Below the pieces are notes generated by a model. That model was not told the origin of the DNA, ran no database searches, and saw only the letters and a program-made list of their open reading frames with translations. This document shows, in pieces, positions 34,061 to 52,588 of a DNA stretch of 64,000 nt (its first letter is position 1; the number at the start of each line of letters is the position of its first letter). This DNA is from Litoditis marina (taxonomy: Eukaryota; Nematoda; Chromadorea; Rhabditida; Rhabditidae), in assembly GCA_964036275.1 (NCBI GenBank), contig OZ038437.1:674001-738000 (forward strand), given 5' to 3'. The translations under genes and the position numbers were made by a program.

Positions 34061-37000
34061 CTAAGATAGTGTACCAAACTTCTCAGGCTTCTTGCAAACC
34101 GACGTCCTGATTTGAGTATTGCAATCAATTGTTGCCCATTTTCCAATCACTGGGTAGTTTAGAGATGAGTCATTGTCCTGGTACAACTGTAAAAAATGAA
34201 AAATATATGAAAATAAAGATAATGTTAAGGTTTTGCAAGGGTATAGAATATGTCAAAGACTGCATTCAGCCGACCCACGGTTTCATTATCTAATGCATTG
34301 TTTTAGATTGTGTGTTATTTTAATTATAAAATATGCACTGTTGAAATATGCGCTGCAAATTACGAAAACCAACGTCAGTAGTATATATTGACCATTAAAC
34401 CATAACACGATTATAACCTACCACGGCACAGCCCCAATTTTTATCTAGGTAGGGTTCGTCTTTTGCCCAGTTCAAGTAGTCCACCTGAAAATTATTATCG
34501 TGTTGTAGCGAAGATGAATTCAGGTTAGGAAAGAAGCTGTCTCCTGTCATTCTGATGGTGAAAGCACCTTGTCATGACTATAATCTATGACTATACACAA
34601 AACATATATACATTCATTTTGCTCCTTGCTCACGTATCAGGGTGTCATTCCGCTGAAGTGTCTAGACATTGGAGTTGCATACAACAATTCAGACCACTCG
34701 ACGCGAATGAGGAGAAAAATCGAAAAATCCAGAATCGTGAAGTATAACATGCCTTGGATCCGTCCGACCACTTCCATTGTTTGTTTTCGTCCATTTTAAG
34801 ACCTATCAGCGTTTGGGCTTGTCGTGGCCAGGACAGAGTCGTCGTTTTGTAATATGAAACATTAAGAAAACGCTAAACGGAAATTATGCTCTTTTGTATC
34901 GTACACCCCGAACATACCTCTTCTTTGATCTGATCTTCTCGTCTCTGATCTACTTTATATAGAGTGACTGAACCTGTTTTGTAGTGTGCACATAACGAGT
35001 ATCATTTTTGACTGGCGGTGGAATAGAAGAGGGATTAAATTTGCTTCCTTCTCAACGTTCGGTTATCTCGAAATTTTTCATTATCATTGCAAGCCGCATA
35101 TACAGTAGGGATTTGAAAGTTATGTACAACATGTATTTTCACCTACCGACAATAAGTTGTTGCTCTTGCTCAAAATGGATGGATGTTAAATGACCTCCAT
35201 CGTCGATACACTTCCGCTCCCCGCTAGCGAAACTCACGAAACCATTATACTGAAAGACGCTATAACCGATTTCACATATTTGAGTCTAGAAACTGTTGTG
35301 AAATCAGAATGGTATGTTTTGGAAATTAAAACTTTATTTTTCCAGCAAGTGACATTAAGGACATTGAAATGCAGTTTGTACATTAGAAAATGTATGTCTC
35401 AACGAAATTTGGAAGTTCTGTTTTCTATAAAAGATTTCACTTTCAACTTCAGGCCGCATATACTAGTTTAATGCAAGCACCGTGAAAATTTTATTTTTCT
35501 GGTGAATAAGTCTAGACTCACCTTGTAACATGACATTGTTGAATGATTGATAACCCAGCCCGTTTCACAATAAGCTGCAAAACTAATATTTATTATTGAT
35601 CCTTAACGGATCAAGTTCCATTAATCGGTCATGGATATGTGTTCTGTTTTGATGATAGATGTCGTTCAAGCATTTATCCGCAGATGAAAGAATGCACGAA
35701 TTGTGTTCGACTACTCACCAGCTTCTGAAGACGGAGTAACACAAATGAATGGCTTTTTCTCGGTTGGCTGCGATGTTCTGCAATGCATGGTCAAAAAAGA
35801 AATACTACTTTTGAAACGACATTTGCCGTAATCCGACACTTATACTGTGCCTAATTTGAAGAAGCAAAACTTTTGCTCACACTATGCTGTTAGTTAATTC
35901 CACAGTCGCGTGAAACTTCTTAAACACAGCCGAGATCAGTCTCGTGCAATACAGAGTGCCTGATATCTTTCCATTATGACCCTGATTTTCCATCCCAACA
36001 TTAGTTTTGCCCAAACACTTTGGTTTTGAATGATCGAAAACTGCTTGAGATTTGGACGTTTGGTTTGTCTTCCAACTTAGACATTATTTTCGAAGAACGT
36101 CAGAGAACGCGAGAACACAGCAACGATCGAAATTACACCGCGGTTGCTTCAATGTTCTCCGGCGCAAGTACCGTTTTTATGAGAAGATAGTGCCGTTTTT
36201 CGAAATTCATGCACCCGGAATTTTTTTTCACAATTTCAACTCACAGCCATTTTCCTGTACTCATCGTAACAGCTGCACATGTAGTCAGAGATGGCTGGCC
36301 TAAATTGAAATTTATCTGAGACGGTTTTCCATTGAGGTCATCGATTTTTTCTGAACATGCGTCTGCTCCAAAATACGCTCTTCATCTCTCACAGTCCCCC
36401 GGTAAACCGATATGAAAATGGTGCACTGAGCATGAGAAACAAGATTGAATAGAGCTACCGGAGTACTTCAAGCAGGGTCTAACTACATTATTCGTACCGT
36501 AATCGTTTTAGTGATAGGTACAATGAAACCTCTGGTCACCCAGATCCCGGTAGAAAAACTTCAAATTGTTGTTTCGCACAGGTATGTTTGAACCAAGAGT
36601 AAAAGAGTACGAAGCGATACGAAGCTGCTTTTCCGTAAAATCACGTAAACTCATCATGAGGATGGAAAATGCAGAGAAGGATTCATCTAATCACCTGCCG
36701 CCCAGTTGGTGTATGTCCAGTTCGCTCCATCTACCCAAGTCCACGTGTGACTAAAATCATTGGCTCCAATCCAAAAACTAGTCTGCGACTGGTCAAAGTA
36801 GGCATGGGCAAGACCTAGAAAAAAGTTCAGAATCATTGGCACCAATGTTTTGCGATTGGCTAGCTCCAAAAGCGAGAGCATGCAGGTCAATGTTGCCGCA
36901 CAGGCTGAGCTACTCTGCGTATCTCTGACCTGCACACTCTCTCACGGAGGCCGCTACAAAAGTAGCTGGCCAATTGGCTGGTAATTGTCAAAGAGTTTGT

Positions 37001-37583
37001 CAAAGCACGATTAATTGAACAATTGTACAATTTGCGACCACAGAATTTTGATATCAGAAAACTCGATCATAGAGATTTCGTTGTACTACATATTACATAG
37101 AGATTTCGTTGTACGTCGTTGTACGAAGGTTGTTTGGTTTAATATTTCACTAGCTGCAGAATGAAGATGAATGTCAAATTTGTTCAGGTTTTACGTTTTT
37201 TTTTTCTTATTTGTGTGACTCACCATTTATCAGAGCATTCTCAAATGCGCTTTCAACCGACGTGAGATGTCCCAAGAGTGACTTGCACTTGAATTCTGCC
37301 GTAGAAAAGTCAGCCAAGTCAGACACAGTTTGGTAACATCTGAGCATAAGTTTTTTGTTGAACCAAACATGATTCGTTCATGATGAACACACTAGAGATG
37401 TAGAAATACTTTAGTCTTAGCCCAGGCAGATTCAAAAATTTTTCGAAAATGGATTTTGAGAGATGAATGTTGTTTTACTGAGAATAAAAAAGTGTTTTTC
37501 ACGCACTTACGACTGGTCCGATCACAAACTGGCTCATTTGCTGAAGCACCATAGATGATTAGAAAAACAACTAGGGACTTCAT
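34061..37583 (-). CDS. Gene D: two-CTLD C-type lectin with a destroyed splice acceptor
   Basis: Exons 37583-37507, 37339-37224, 36814-36695, 36299-36245, 35777-35719, 35574-35522, 35249-35147, 34853-34753, 34484-34422, 34186-34061; 873 nt, 290 residues, frame open throughout. Signal peptide MKSLVVFLIIYGASA; CTLD1 CYQTVSDLADF, SFWIGANDF, ANWTYTNWAAGQPS, TCAAV; CTLD2 CETGWVINHSTMSC, GGHLTSIHF, LIGLKMDENKQW, WSDGSK, DEPYLDKN, GKWATIDC, VCKKP. Terminal exon is a close match to gene B. Exon 34853-34753 has exactly the family length (101 nt), but its acceptor reads TTTCAT instead of TTTCAG and its donor is GC. If that exon is skipped, the frame breaks in CTLD2. It may be a young pseudogene or a sequencing error. 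Confidence 0.82.
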
Positions 37584-37611
37584 GTTTGGAGCCAAGATGA
37601 TTCCAAAGTTC

Positions 37612-37617
37612 TTATCA
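37612..37617 (-). promoter_or_regulatory. GATA-factor site upstream of gene D
   Basis: AGTGATAAGAAC on the minus strand, 29 bp before the start codon. Confidence 0.5.
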
Positions 37618-38510
37618 CTAACAATGCGTTTTTCAAGGATTATCATAGAACGCGTTGCAGTAATCTATGATTATTGAGAGCCATATCAAAATATCAGGAT
37701 TTGTAGCAAATCGCGTCTTACTTGAACCAGAGAAATCTGACACTCCTCATTGATAAGAAAAATAGTCATAGGTAGTTCAAGATTTCGAACCCATTCTGTG
37801 CAAAAGTGCCAGAGAATCTGCAACTAATCAAGAGATTATTGGATTAGTTGTGGTTATCGTTGTCAACATGTCACAGTGAAAAGCCAATATTCTTTTCATT
37901 TTATTTCGTATAGTAAGAAGATTTTCTCGTATTTCTAGTTAATAAGTTTATTAAATTTTCACTGTAACCTGGTCAACTAGTATTTCAAATTCACTTTTTG
38001 ATGGAAATCAGATTACAGAGAAATAGTCACATTGAACTTTTCTCAACTTAGTTTTGTTCGATCACAAATCACATGTCTGATGAGACTCAAGAAGCGAACA
38101 AGAAGGTTACGAGTAACTTCAAACCTGTAAATGGCATTCTCACAAAGTTGTTATCACTGCTTTCATTGCTTTTTGCATGAATGGTTATAGAACGCAGGAC
38201 GTGATATCTTTGGAATTTTGAAAGGGGACATTGGAATAGGACATTGGGACTATGAAACGAGACATCGAGACAGTTGTACATGAAAATGAGACGTCGGGAC
38301 ATCGGAATGGGGCATTGGAATCTTTAGAGAATCCCCCTCTGACTGCAAAAGGTCGAACCATTGTAGTATTCACATTGGGCAACGAAGTATGTTTCATTTA
38401 TCATAGCTCGGTCAGGCTTATGACAATACCATAATACGAGAAATCTGCAGAATAAAATTGCTAAAAACTATTTCATTCTAGTGTACTGTCCAAATATCAA
38501 CGCAACTTGC

Positions 38511-38626
38511 TTTTGAGAAAGAAGTCTTCGATTGAGTTTTCGATTGAAGTTAAGTTTCCGGATAGATACTTGCATTTCTGTTGAGCTGTCATGTAGTCGA
38601 CCGAATCCGTCAGAAACTTGTAACAT
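38511..38626 (-). pseudogene. Single-exon clec relic (CTLD1 exon 1, G/K type)
   Basis: Exactly 116 nt with a TTCAG acceptor, encoding CYKFLTDSVDYMTAQQKC and LSGNLTSIENS, closest to G and K. The donor is AAAA then GCAAGTTG, a GC donor. No WIG exon, signal-peptide exon or later exon is found nearby, so it is a remnant. It lies divergent to gene F, as G lies divergent to H, suggesting an older copy of the same gene pair. Confidence 0.75.
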
Positions 38627-38860
38627 CTGAATAATGTCAAATTACAACCCTAGGTTGGCTCAGAACACAGAATTGAGAACGTTGTGCTGTGTTCCTTGAT
38701 TCCACATTTCTGTAGAAAAACATGAAAGAAATCGCCCCAACCCTGGGGCACGATTGTACGGTTTTCCGAAGTGTTTCCCGTTTTTCTCTCTAAAAAAGTA
38801 TGAGTATGAAACGGTACCCTTACGTATCAGTGCTCCAACTATGAACACAGAGAAAATTAG

Positions 38861-39032
38861 GAGAAAGTGGGGGACCAGGAAGTATTTTTGTAATAATTTC
38901 ATGTGAACCGTTGTGCAATCCTTTGTATTGTTCTATTTTTGTTGCACACTTCCTACCTCGTATTGTTCACTTTTTGCTGAAAACGGTGAAACCAAACAGA
39001 ACTCACACACTTCCTGGTCCCCCACTTTTTAC
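38861..39032. repeat. Foldback repeat with GGGGGACCAGGAAGT arms
   Basis: GAAAGTGGGGGACCAGGAAG at the left and CTTCCTGGTCCCCCACTTTT at the right are inverted. Its left arm creates a hydrophobic frame starting with Met that mimics a signal peptide. Confidence 0.75.
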
Positions 39033-40708
39033 TAATTGTTCTCTTTTTGCTAGTTGTACTAGTACAATCACTCATTGACTAAAGCAATCAGAATGAAATT
39101 CGAAAATTAGTGACTATCAAACATCCTGATTACTGGGCGAAGTTTCAAGTTCTCAAACGGTGTGATCCTGATTTTTCAAATTATTTTTGGCGCCAATTGA
39201 CCTCTCAAATTGGCGTGATTGGCGAAACTTGTATAAACCACCAAATCGTACTTTTTCACCTATTCCATGAAAATCTGAGCTTTGTGAAAAATCTGAGTCA
39301 TTACAGTACTAACGCCTTTACTTATTTGGCGCCAACGGGCGCCAGCGTATGGCGCCAATAATCATACATGTCACTCCAATTGGTTAAAAAAAACTGGAAC
39401 GAACGGTTTTGACCATCTAGCACAGTTTCCGACGATTTTTTGTTCGGAAACAATATTTTCAATTTTGGCGGCAATTGGCGGATAAACAGGCTTTTTGGCG
39501 CCAAATGTCAAAGAAATGTGGATACTCAATCCGCTTGTCAACTAAATGTATAGTTCTGACCTCTGTGAACGAATCCGGTCGTTACCCTACTTCGCTAGCG
39601 TCGTTCTCATTTGGCGCCAATAGGCGTTCGCGTTTGGCGGCATCTGATAATTATGGAGCCATGTTTCGGGAATCAGGTTGAACCTACTTTTGTGACATCT
39701 GTGCGAAATTTTGAACATTTTAACTCATGGGAACACATATTTTCCACAAAGTCATACAAGTGATTTTTTAGGAGACTTTGCTACGTGCCAGAATAAGTAA
39801 GTCTTGTCGTGCCAGAATAAGTAAGCCTTGTTTCAATTCCTAAAGCAGCTTTTTCTTCAAGCCTGTATGACTTCGAGATTTCCGGTTTTACAAGTTTTCA
39901 CAGTATGTCGGGCTACTTGGGACCCTGACTACACACACCGGACAGGTTTTCATTGTGTTGACTATGTTAATATGTCATTCTGTGTCGACGTGGCATAACA
40001 GTTTTTCGTTACTTAAAAAAATACGTTTAGTTAGGTTTAAGTTCTGAGAAGAAGAAAACGAACTTGTCATTTTCTTCGTTGCATATCGGATCTGAATCTG
40101 CTAAGACAGAAGAAAATCGCAATCAAAAGCATGTACATAAATATCAATTTTCTCGGCCACGTTCCAGCAAATACATGTTTGTTCGACGTAGAGATAACGG
40201 AACGATAACAACTAATCCAGTAATCTCTCATGCTGAACATTTTTCGGCACATTTGCAGAAAAGGGGTCTAAACCCTGATACTTCTTTTCTGTGAGAATAT
40301 ATGTGGGTTATAGTTTGGTGTGCACGTACATCAAACATCGGGATACAGCCCAATACAATTACCAGAAAAACACAGCAGAACAAAGTAGCATATGCGATGT
40401 AGTATTCACGTGGTCATGTCTGTGACCCTTAATCAATATATTCGTCGTTCAAATTACGAGTTTGAGGAAATTTCAAACTGAGCATAGAGAATGAATTTCA
40501 GTAGTACGGAAGATTTTCAAACAAGTCACTTCCTGAGAAAAAGCAACCCGTTTGTGACTCTTACTATGCATGAACTACTCCGTGGGATATCATGTTTTCT
40601 GACTGAAAAAAAAACACTGTTCAAAAAAATGCCCACAGAGGTTTTTCGAACAGTTAAGTCTAGTTATCTAGTCTTAGCTGGCTTATGGGAACATCAATTT
40701 TCACTTCA
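39033..40708. other. Intergenic with repeated TTGGCGCCAA sites
   Basis: No gene seen. Between 39185 and 39640 the palindrome TTGGCGCCAA or close variants occurs about six times (39188, 39329, 39350, 39496, 39612 and related ones). Near 39770 there is a TTTGCTACGTGCCAG end related to the 3809-3992 MITE family. Confidence 0.6.
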
Positions 40709-40714
40709 AGATAA
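40709..40714 (+). promoter_or_regulatory. GATA-factor site upstream of gene F
   Basis: CAAGATAAGAACTCAGTGTC, 21 bp before the start codon; a near-identical block precedes gene H (GAGATAAGAACAGTGTCAAC). Confidence 0.55.
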
Positions 40715-40734
40715 GAACTCAGTGTCACCTCAGA

Positions 40735-43700
40735 ATGTTGCTGCTTTGGCATTTTCTGATCTGTGCTCTAGTGGCAGCCGGATCTGAAACATTTTGTGAC
40801 CAAACCACCTTGACGTAGGTTTCAACTGTTTCTGTAGAATATTTGTAGCAGAAGTCTAATTTTCATTGTACAGTCAGGTGAAACATGTTAAACACATCAG
40901 AACTCAGAAACGTGCAATGAAAAAGTGCACGATGTCTCATTAGAATGCTAACTTTACGTAGCTATTCAATTTACTTCTAGTATACTATAGTTTGACATTG
41001 TAAGACATAGATGAAAGGGCAAACAATGTATGTGGAAAAATCACTATTTATTTTTCAGATGCTATTCTCTCCACCCGGAACCCTCGAACTACTCTGCCGC
41101 CAACTATTACTGTAACAGTCTACATGGACAACTGGCTTCAATTGGAAACGCGTCTGATTTAGAGTTCTTGGCAGGTTTGTGTCAACAGATAAATCATAAA
41201 TCCAATGAAAAACTTCAAAATCAACTCTGTTCTATTTCATTCTTCTTCCGTATCGGATCACAAAAATATGATCATAAAAAATGCAAAAGTTATTATATAC
41301 CCTTATTTGACATTTTTGAGCGAACCGCGGATTGGATTGAACAAATCCTGTTTATTTTTTATAATTGTAATAGAAAACTTGTTCGAGAACTGAAATGATA
41401 AAGTTACTTGTAGTGTCTTTATCTGGTTTTTGTGAATAGCATCAACACTACACATTAAATATGTTTTCATGAAACGCGTCGTCTACGTATGAATTACCTT
41501 AATTGTATTTATAATAACCAATTCAAATGTATTGTAGGAATAGCATTTACTGTGTTCGACCAGAAAATATCGAGCGACTATTGGATTGGTGCCAACTTCT
41601 TTCTCATGAGATGGGCCTGGGTGGATGGGACCGAATGGTCTTTTAAGAACTGGGATACGGGTATTGCCATATATTCATCATTTATAATAGGATTAAAGTG
41701 TTTATTTTCCGACATTCCTATATTGTTCCGATGTTTCACTGCTCTGTACGGTTGATGAAGTTCGCACGAGGACGTCTAGCCCGTCAGGCGGCGTAGCAAT
41801 CCATCCGATCCCATGAGAAGTTCTTATGTTTTTCTCATGAACAACTCATGAACACCTCTCTCTTTGATTTGATATAACATCACAAACTATCTCACACGCT
41901 CTCGTGAGATAGTTCTTTTGAGATCACGCAAGCTCTAGGAAAAGAACTATGTCGCAAGACAAATACTACTTATCTGTTGTACTGATCCATGCTTACAAAT
42001 GTTCAGCTCACATTCCCTTTCCTCTGTTCTATCTTCAATAATAAAGCATGATGAAAATGATGGAAAGCGTGCACAACAACTGAATGAAACAATTTCAGGA
42101 GAACCCTTGCACCAGGCTGCGGCTTCTATGGAGATCAAAACCGGAAAATGGATGTGATTGGCTCTTTTAATAACAGTTTTCCTTGAGTGACATTTTCTTC
42201 TCTTAAATAAAATTGGAAAGATGCTTCGGGCGAAAAGAACCAATTAAATCCGCCCATGTTTTGAAAACACAACAAACTTTTTTCAGTACTGCTCAACCAA
42301 CGGAGAAGAAGCCGTTTGCCTGTTCGGTTTCACCACCCTTAGAACGTGAGTTGCGGAGACCTTTTTTATCGAACACACAATTTAAAAGAAGAAAAGACAG
42401 TTTAAATACAACGCTGACGTTAATAAAACGATTCATTGTATTGCAGATTACACGACTTCATCATTTCTGCTACATTCTTTTTTTCAGCTGTGTGTGAGGA
42501 CGGTTGGGCAATTAATCGAGACTTGATGTTTTGTTATTATGTGAGTGAGTGTTGCTAATTGTAACAATGATATCAATATCAATTAGCGAAGGAATTGAGT
42601 TCGCCTGAATGAAGCAAAGTAACATGATCACATTTACTGGCGGCGTACATAATACTTTGATAATGAACGGTTTGTGTTCTTTTCCAAGTTTGAAGCCGGG
42701 CGATTGTGTGGACCAATCCCGTGTCAACGGTTCTTTAAACTGTAAATCAAAAATGTATCGCAGTTTGAAGGACGGAAGCGTTAAGATCGGACCACATGAT
42801 TGTCTTTTTTTGAACTCACATTTCGTGGCGTTCTCTCTCAGAATGAGTAAATCTCAGATGAAAAGGTAGACAAACAGAGAGCAAAAGAGAGAGAGAAAGA
42901 CTCATAGAATGGTACGTTTTGTCTCTTATCAATGTGTCTCATGAATATTCTATTCTTCTCCAGATAATCTTCGAAGTGACGTTCCAGAAGGCGGAAGTCC
43001 AGTGTCTGTCTCTGGGAGCTCATCTCACTTCAATTCATAGTTCTCTGGAGAACGATTTTGTCACAGGTCTGTCGCGCTGTGAAAACTGTTGCAACCTAAA
43101 TTATCGAAGTCTTTTATTCTGTATTCTAGATGGAAAATGCACAAATTTTGTTGAAAAAGGCCTATATGAAGTTGCAAAACGTTCCGTGAACTTGCGGTAT
43201 TTTTGGAAGCAAGGGGATTTTCGAGCGACGAACTTTCCGAACGAACGAGTTTATAACGCAAACGTGTGGAAAACAATTTGCTTCGTTTTTTTCGATGTAT
43301 GTGCAACCCCGGTTTCCTAGAGTTCATCGTTGGTCACTGGCGTAAATTTTAACTCACCAAGATTCGGCATGTAGTTAAAATCGGTTGAAATATAAGAAGC
43401 TTATCAGTTACTAATGTCCTATTTTCGTCAGACTTGACAAAAGCAGGATATGTTGCTGAGAGCGGCAAGGGTGAGACGTGGATTGGTCTCTCTTACAACG
43501 CGAGTAACTGGCAATGGACCGACGGCACCAGAGTACGTGTTCTTTTTGTTGTTTCATCTTTTTTTTTATTCCCTTCTCTTTTAACCACATGCTAGCATGT
43601 AAATAAATCCGCCTTTGCTTTCTGGTCTAATTTGCCAATTGAGGCTCGTATCAAACTACAAGAGAGATTTGGTCATTCCGATAGTTCTCTGAAGCCTGAA

Positions 43701-44901
43701 CGCTAGTAGATACGCGAGGAAAAAACCCGATGTTGATATCAACTAGGGAATCTACTAGCGTTTCGGGTTACGGTAGCTGAAGTATTGACGCGGGCAACGG
43801 TTATTCTTAAATTTCATATTGAATGTTAGAAACTCAATAAATTAAGCTTTTACCAAAAATAAAGTACTTGAAATAAGTACTTCTGAAATTGTTATACATT
43901 TATTGCCATTTTGTACAACTATTGTTGTTAGGCAATATCGCGATTTGATGGACTGTCGTTTTATGAATACAGCTCCCCTATAAACGCCAGTGTGTCGTAT
44001 CTAGTACAGGTTACGCGAATGCCGCAAGCGTGGGAATATGCCATATGGCCGCGTGAATACCGTAAGACCTTGGAAAACTTCTAGATTATTTTTCAGAGCT
44101 AGCGTATCTACTAGCGTTCAGGCTTCAGAGTTGGTCAATTGAGCCTGAACGAGCGGATAATTAAACTAGTTCTGTTATGTTTTTAGTTTTTTTTTAGTTT
44201 GGTTAACGTACACCTCCCCAGTGTTTGAACTTCGATTTTCTATATTGTGTGTGTATATTAGAGCTGGACTTTTGTTTACAGCCTCTATACTGTTAGTCAA
44301 TTACACAGTCACGTGAAACATGTCAAACACAGCAGAATTCAGAGACGCGCAATGACAAACTGCACGTCGCCTCATTTGAATGCTATTACATGATTATTTA
44401 ATTTACGTATTGTATCCTATTTACAGACAAATTATTTCCACTGGAGCGGGGGCGAGCCACCAAAAAACACTGGCAACAACTGTGTACAGGTGAGTGTTTA
44501 AAACATGTACTCAAAACCGGTCTTCTCCAGTCAATTAACTTTAATTGAAAATAAATAGAGTGATATCCACCTCCTGTTCAGATTGAACAATAAAACCATC
44601 AACACCGGTAGTTTTTGAAACTGAAAAAAGTTGTGCCCTTATACAATCTAAACAGGAAACTTGTGCCCTCATCCAATCTAAACACCAGCACCTAACATGC
44701 ATGTTCTCTCTAAAGTTCAAGTTTTCAATGGAACACCTATTTTCCAGTTTTTTTTTGTGTTCTTTTAAAACATTATATTTTCAGTTGTATTCGGATGACG
44801 TGTCGACGACCAATCACAATTTCTGGAGCTACGCTGACTGCATTTCTGACAAGCGAGCAGTTTGCAAAAAACCGCCTCAGATGAAACTTAAAATCAACTA
44901 A
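40735..44901 (+). CDS. Gene F: secreted two-CTLD C-type lectin
   Basis: Exons 40735-40814, 41059-41174, 41538-41660, 42099-42153, 42287-42345, 42488-42540, 42964-43066, 43432-43532, 44427-44489, 44785-44901; 870 nt, 289 residues, all GT-AG, in phase. Signal peptide MLLLWHFLICALVAAGS then CDQTTLT; CTLD1 CYSLHPEPSNY, DYWIGANFFLM, WAWVDGTEWSFKNWDTGEP; CTLD2 CEDGWAINRDLMFC, GAHLTSIHSS, TWIGLSYNASNW, WQWTDGTR, GEPPKNTGNNC, VCKKPPQ. The CTLD1 cysteine normally in CAAV is lost (PLHQAAASM), leaving its partner unpaired; paralogue H shares this. A MITE (44294-44412) precedes the EPP exon. Convergent with G, 489 bp apart. Confidence 0.93.
40868..40985. mobile_element. MITE with CACGTGAA-type arms, copy 4
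   Basis: First intron of gene F; AAACATGTTAAACACATCAG interior, arms diverged (GTCAGGTGAAACATG; CAATTTACTTCTAG). Confidence 0.75.
41788..41930. mobile_element. MITE, GCGGCGTAGCAA family, one clear end
   Basis: GCGGCGTAGCAATCC then CTCATGA-rich interior; the right terminus is not recognisable. Intron of gene F. Confidence 0.6.
44294..44412. mobile_element. MITE with GTCACGTGAA arms, copy 5
   Basis: TTAGTCAATTACACAGTCAC and the inverted partner at the right; intron of gene F. Confidence 0.75.
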
Positions 44902-45390
44902 ATGTTTCAAAAACATTCAAAGCTTTTAAGAAACGTTTGATTATTATTCTAAGTTTTCTGCCTTTGTATAGTAAAACGATGTTAATCGTTACAATATTCC
45001 CTGTATTTTACTTTCCCTGACTAAAATATTTGCATTATTTATTCGCGTTATTGGTTGTTGTTCCGCAATTCAAGTAAATATAATCTAGGTATTTTCTCTT
45101 TTAGGTGTTGTATCTAGTACAAAAGTTTAAACTCATGAGACTAGTCCAAGCAAAATTAATCAGGAAAGCACAGTTTTCCAAATTTTGAGCTCAAATCTGG
45201 TAGAGCTGTGAAAAATTATCTGATCGATTTAGCTGCTCTCTGAATATGTGCTGCCGTTGCCATTTCAACGAAACAAATACAGACTACATTAGGAGGTTTT
45301 TGAATGTATGCAAGAATGTGATATGGAGAAAACAGAGAAACTTTGAAAAAACAAAAACTTTTCATTGACAAGATGTAGTCCAAACGCTAT
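44902..45390. other. Convergent intergenic F / G
   Basis: AT-rich, no exon or repeat family recognised. Confidence 0.5.
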
Positions 45391-51961
<6,571 letters not shown>

Positions 51962-51997
51962 GACTCTCCTCTAATAAACAAATCGCCTTTCAGGTAC

Positions 51998-52003
51998 TGA
52001 TAA
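51998..52003 (+). promoter_or_regulatory. GATA-factor site upstream of gene G
   Basis: GGTACTGATAACAGGTCGAT, 37 bp before the start codon of G (minus strand). The surrounding 120 bp is conserved at 61804-61930 upstream of K, which marks it as promoter sequence copied with the gene. Confidence 0.55.
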
Positions 52004-52564
52004 CAGGTCGATAACGCACCTAATCTGTGAAATGTCAACAGTTTGTCGAAAATTAAATTTACGGGGACGTAACGGTACAAAACTAACGAGAAAACGGGAT
52101 AGAACAACACACACTGAGTATTCTGGTATTCTCTGAATTAACACTCACAATAATCTGAACAACGTTTAATATTTCTCAGTGTGCTCTAGTGAAATGTCAT
52201 TCAATGGCTTGTAAAAAACGGAAAACAAAACCATTTCCCGAATTACATTTTGTGAACTTCTTCTGGAAAAAAAATTACACTTCTAATGACACGGTTTATG
52301 TGGCTATGGATGTGTGGAACACTGTATCATTTATGTTCTCTGACTCAATACAAATTTACTTCGAAGAACAACATTTACGAAGGGTTTTCGATGAAGGAGT
52401 CTGGTGCTCTACTTAGCTTATGGAAACATTACTTTTTGCTTAGTTAGATAAGAACTCAGTGCTGAAAACCATCAAAACTATCCCAGAACAATCAATATAC
52501 GCACGATTTTGTGGTAAACCAAGGCTTACTGCAGGCTTATAGCAACCTTCCTTTTTGCATAGCG
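52004..52564. other. Shared divergent promoter region G / H
   Basis: G and H start codons are 627 bp apart and point away from each other. Besides the two GATA sites, another TTAGATAAGAACTCAGTG block at about 52442-52459 repeats the pre-ATG sequence of F, probably a duplicated promoter piece. No exon seen. Confidence 0.55.
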
Positions 52565-52570
52565 AGATAA
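52565..52570 (+). promoter_or_regulatory. GATA-factor site upstream of gene H
   Basis: GCGAGATAAGAACAGTGTCA, 19 bp before the start codon. Confidence 0.55.
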
Positions 52571-52588
52571 GAACAGTGTCAACCTAGC

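Noticed and set aside
38660..38902. Hydrophobic frame starting MKLLQKYFLVPHFLL as a signal-peptide exon of the 38.5-kb relic
   Set aside because: It lies in the arm of a foldback repeat (38861-39032), has no cysteine after the signal part, and ends in the wrong splice phase.
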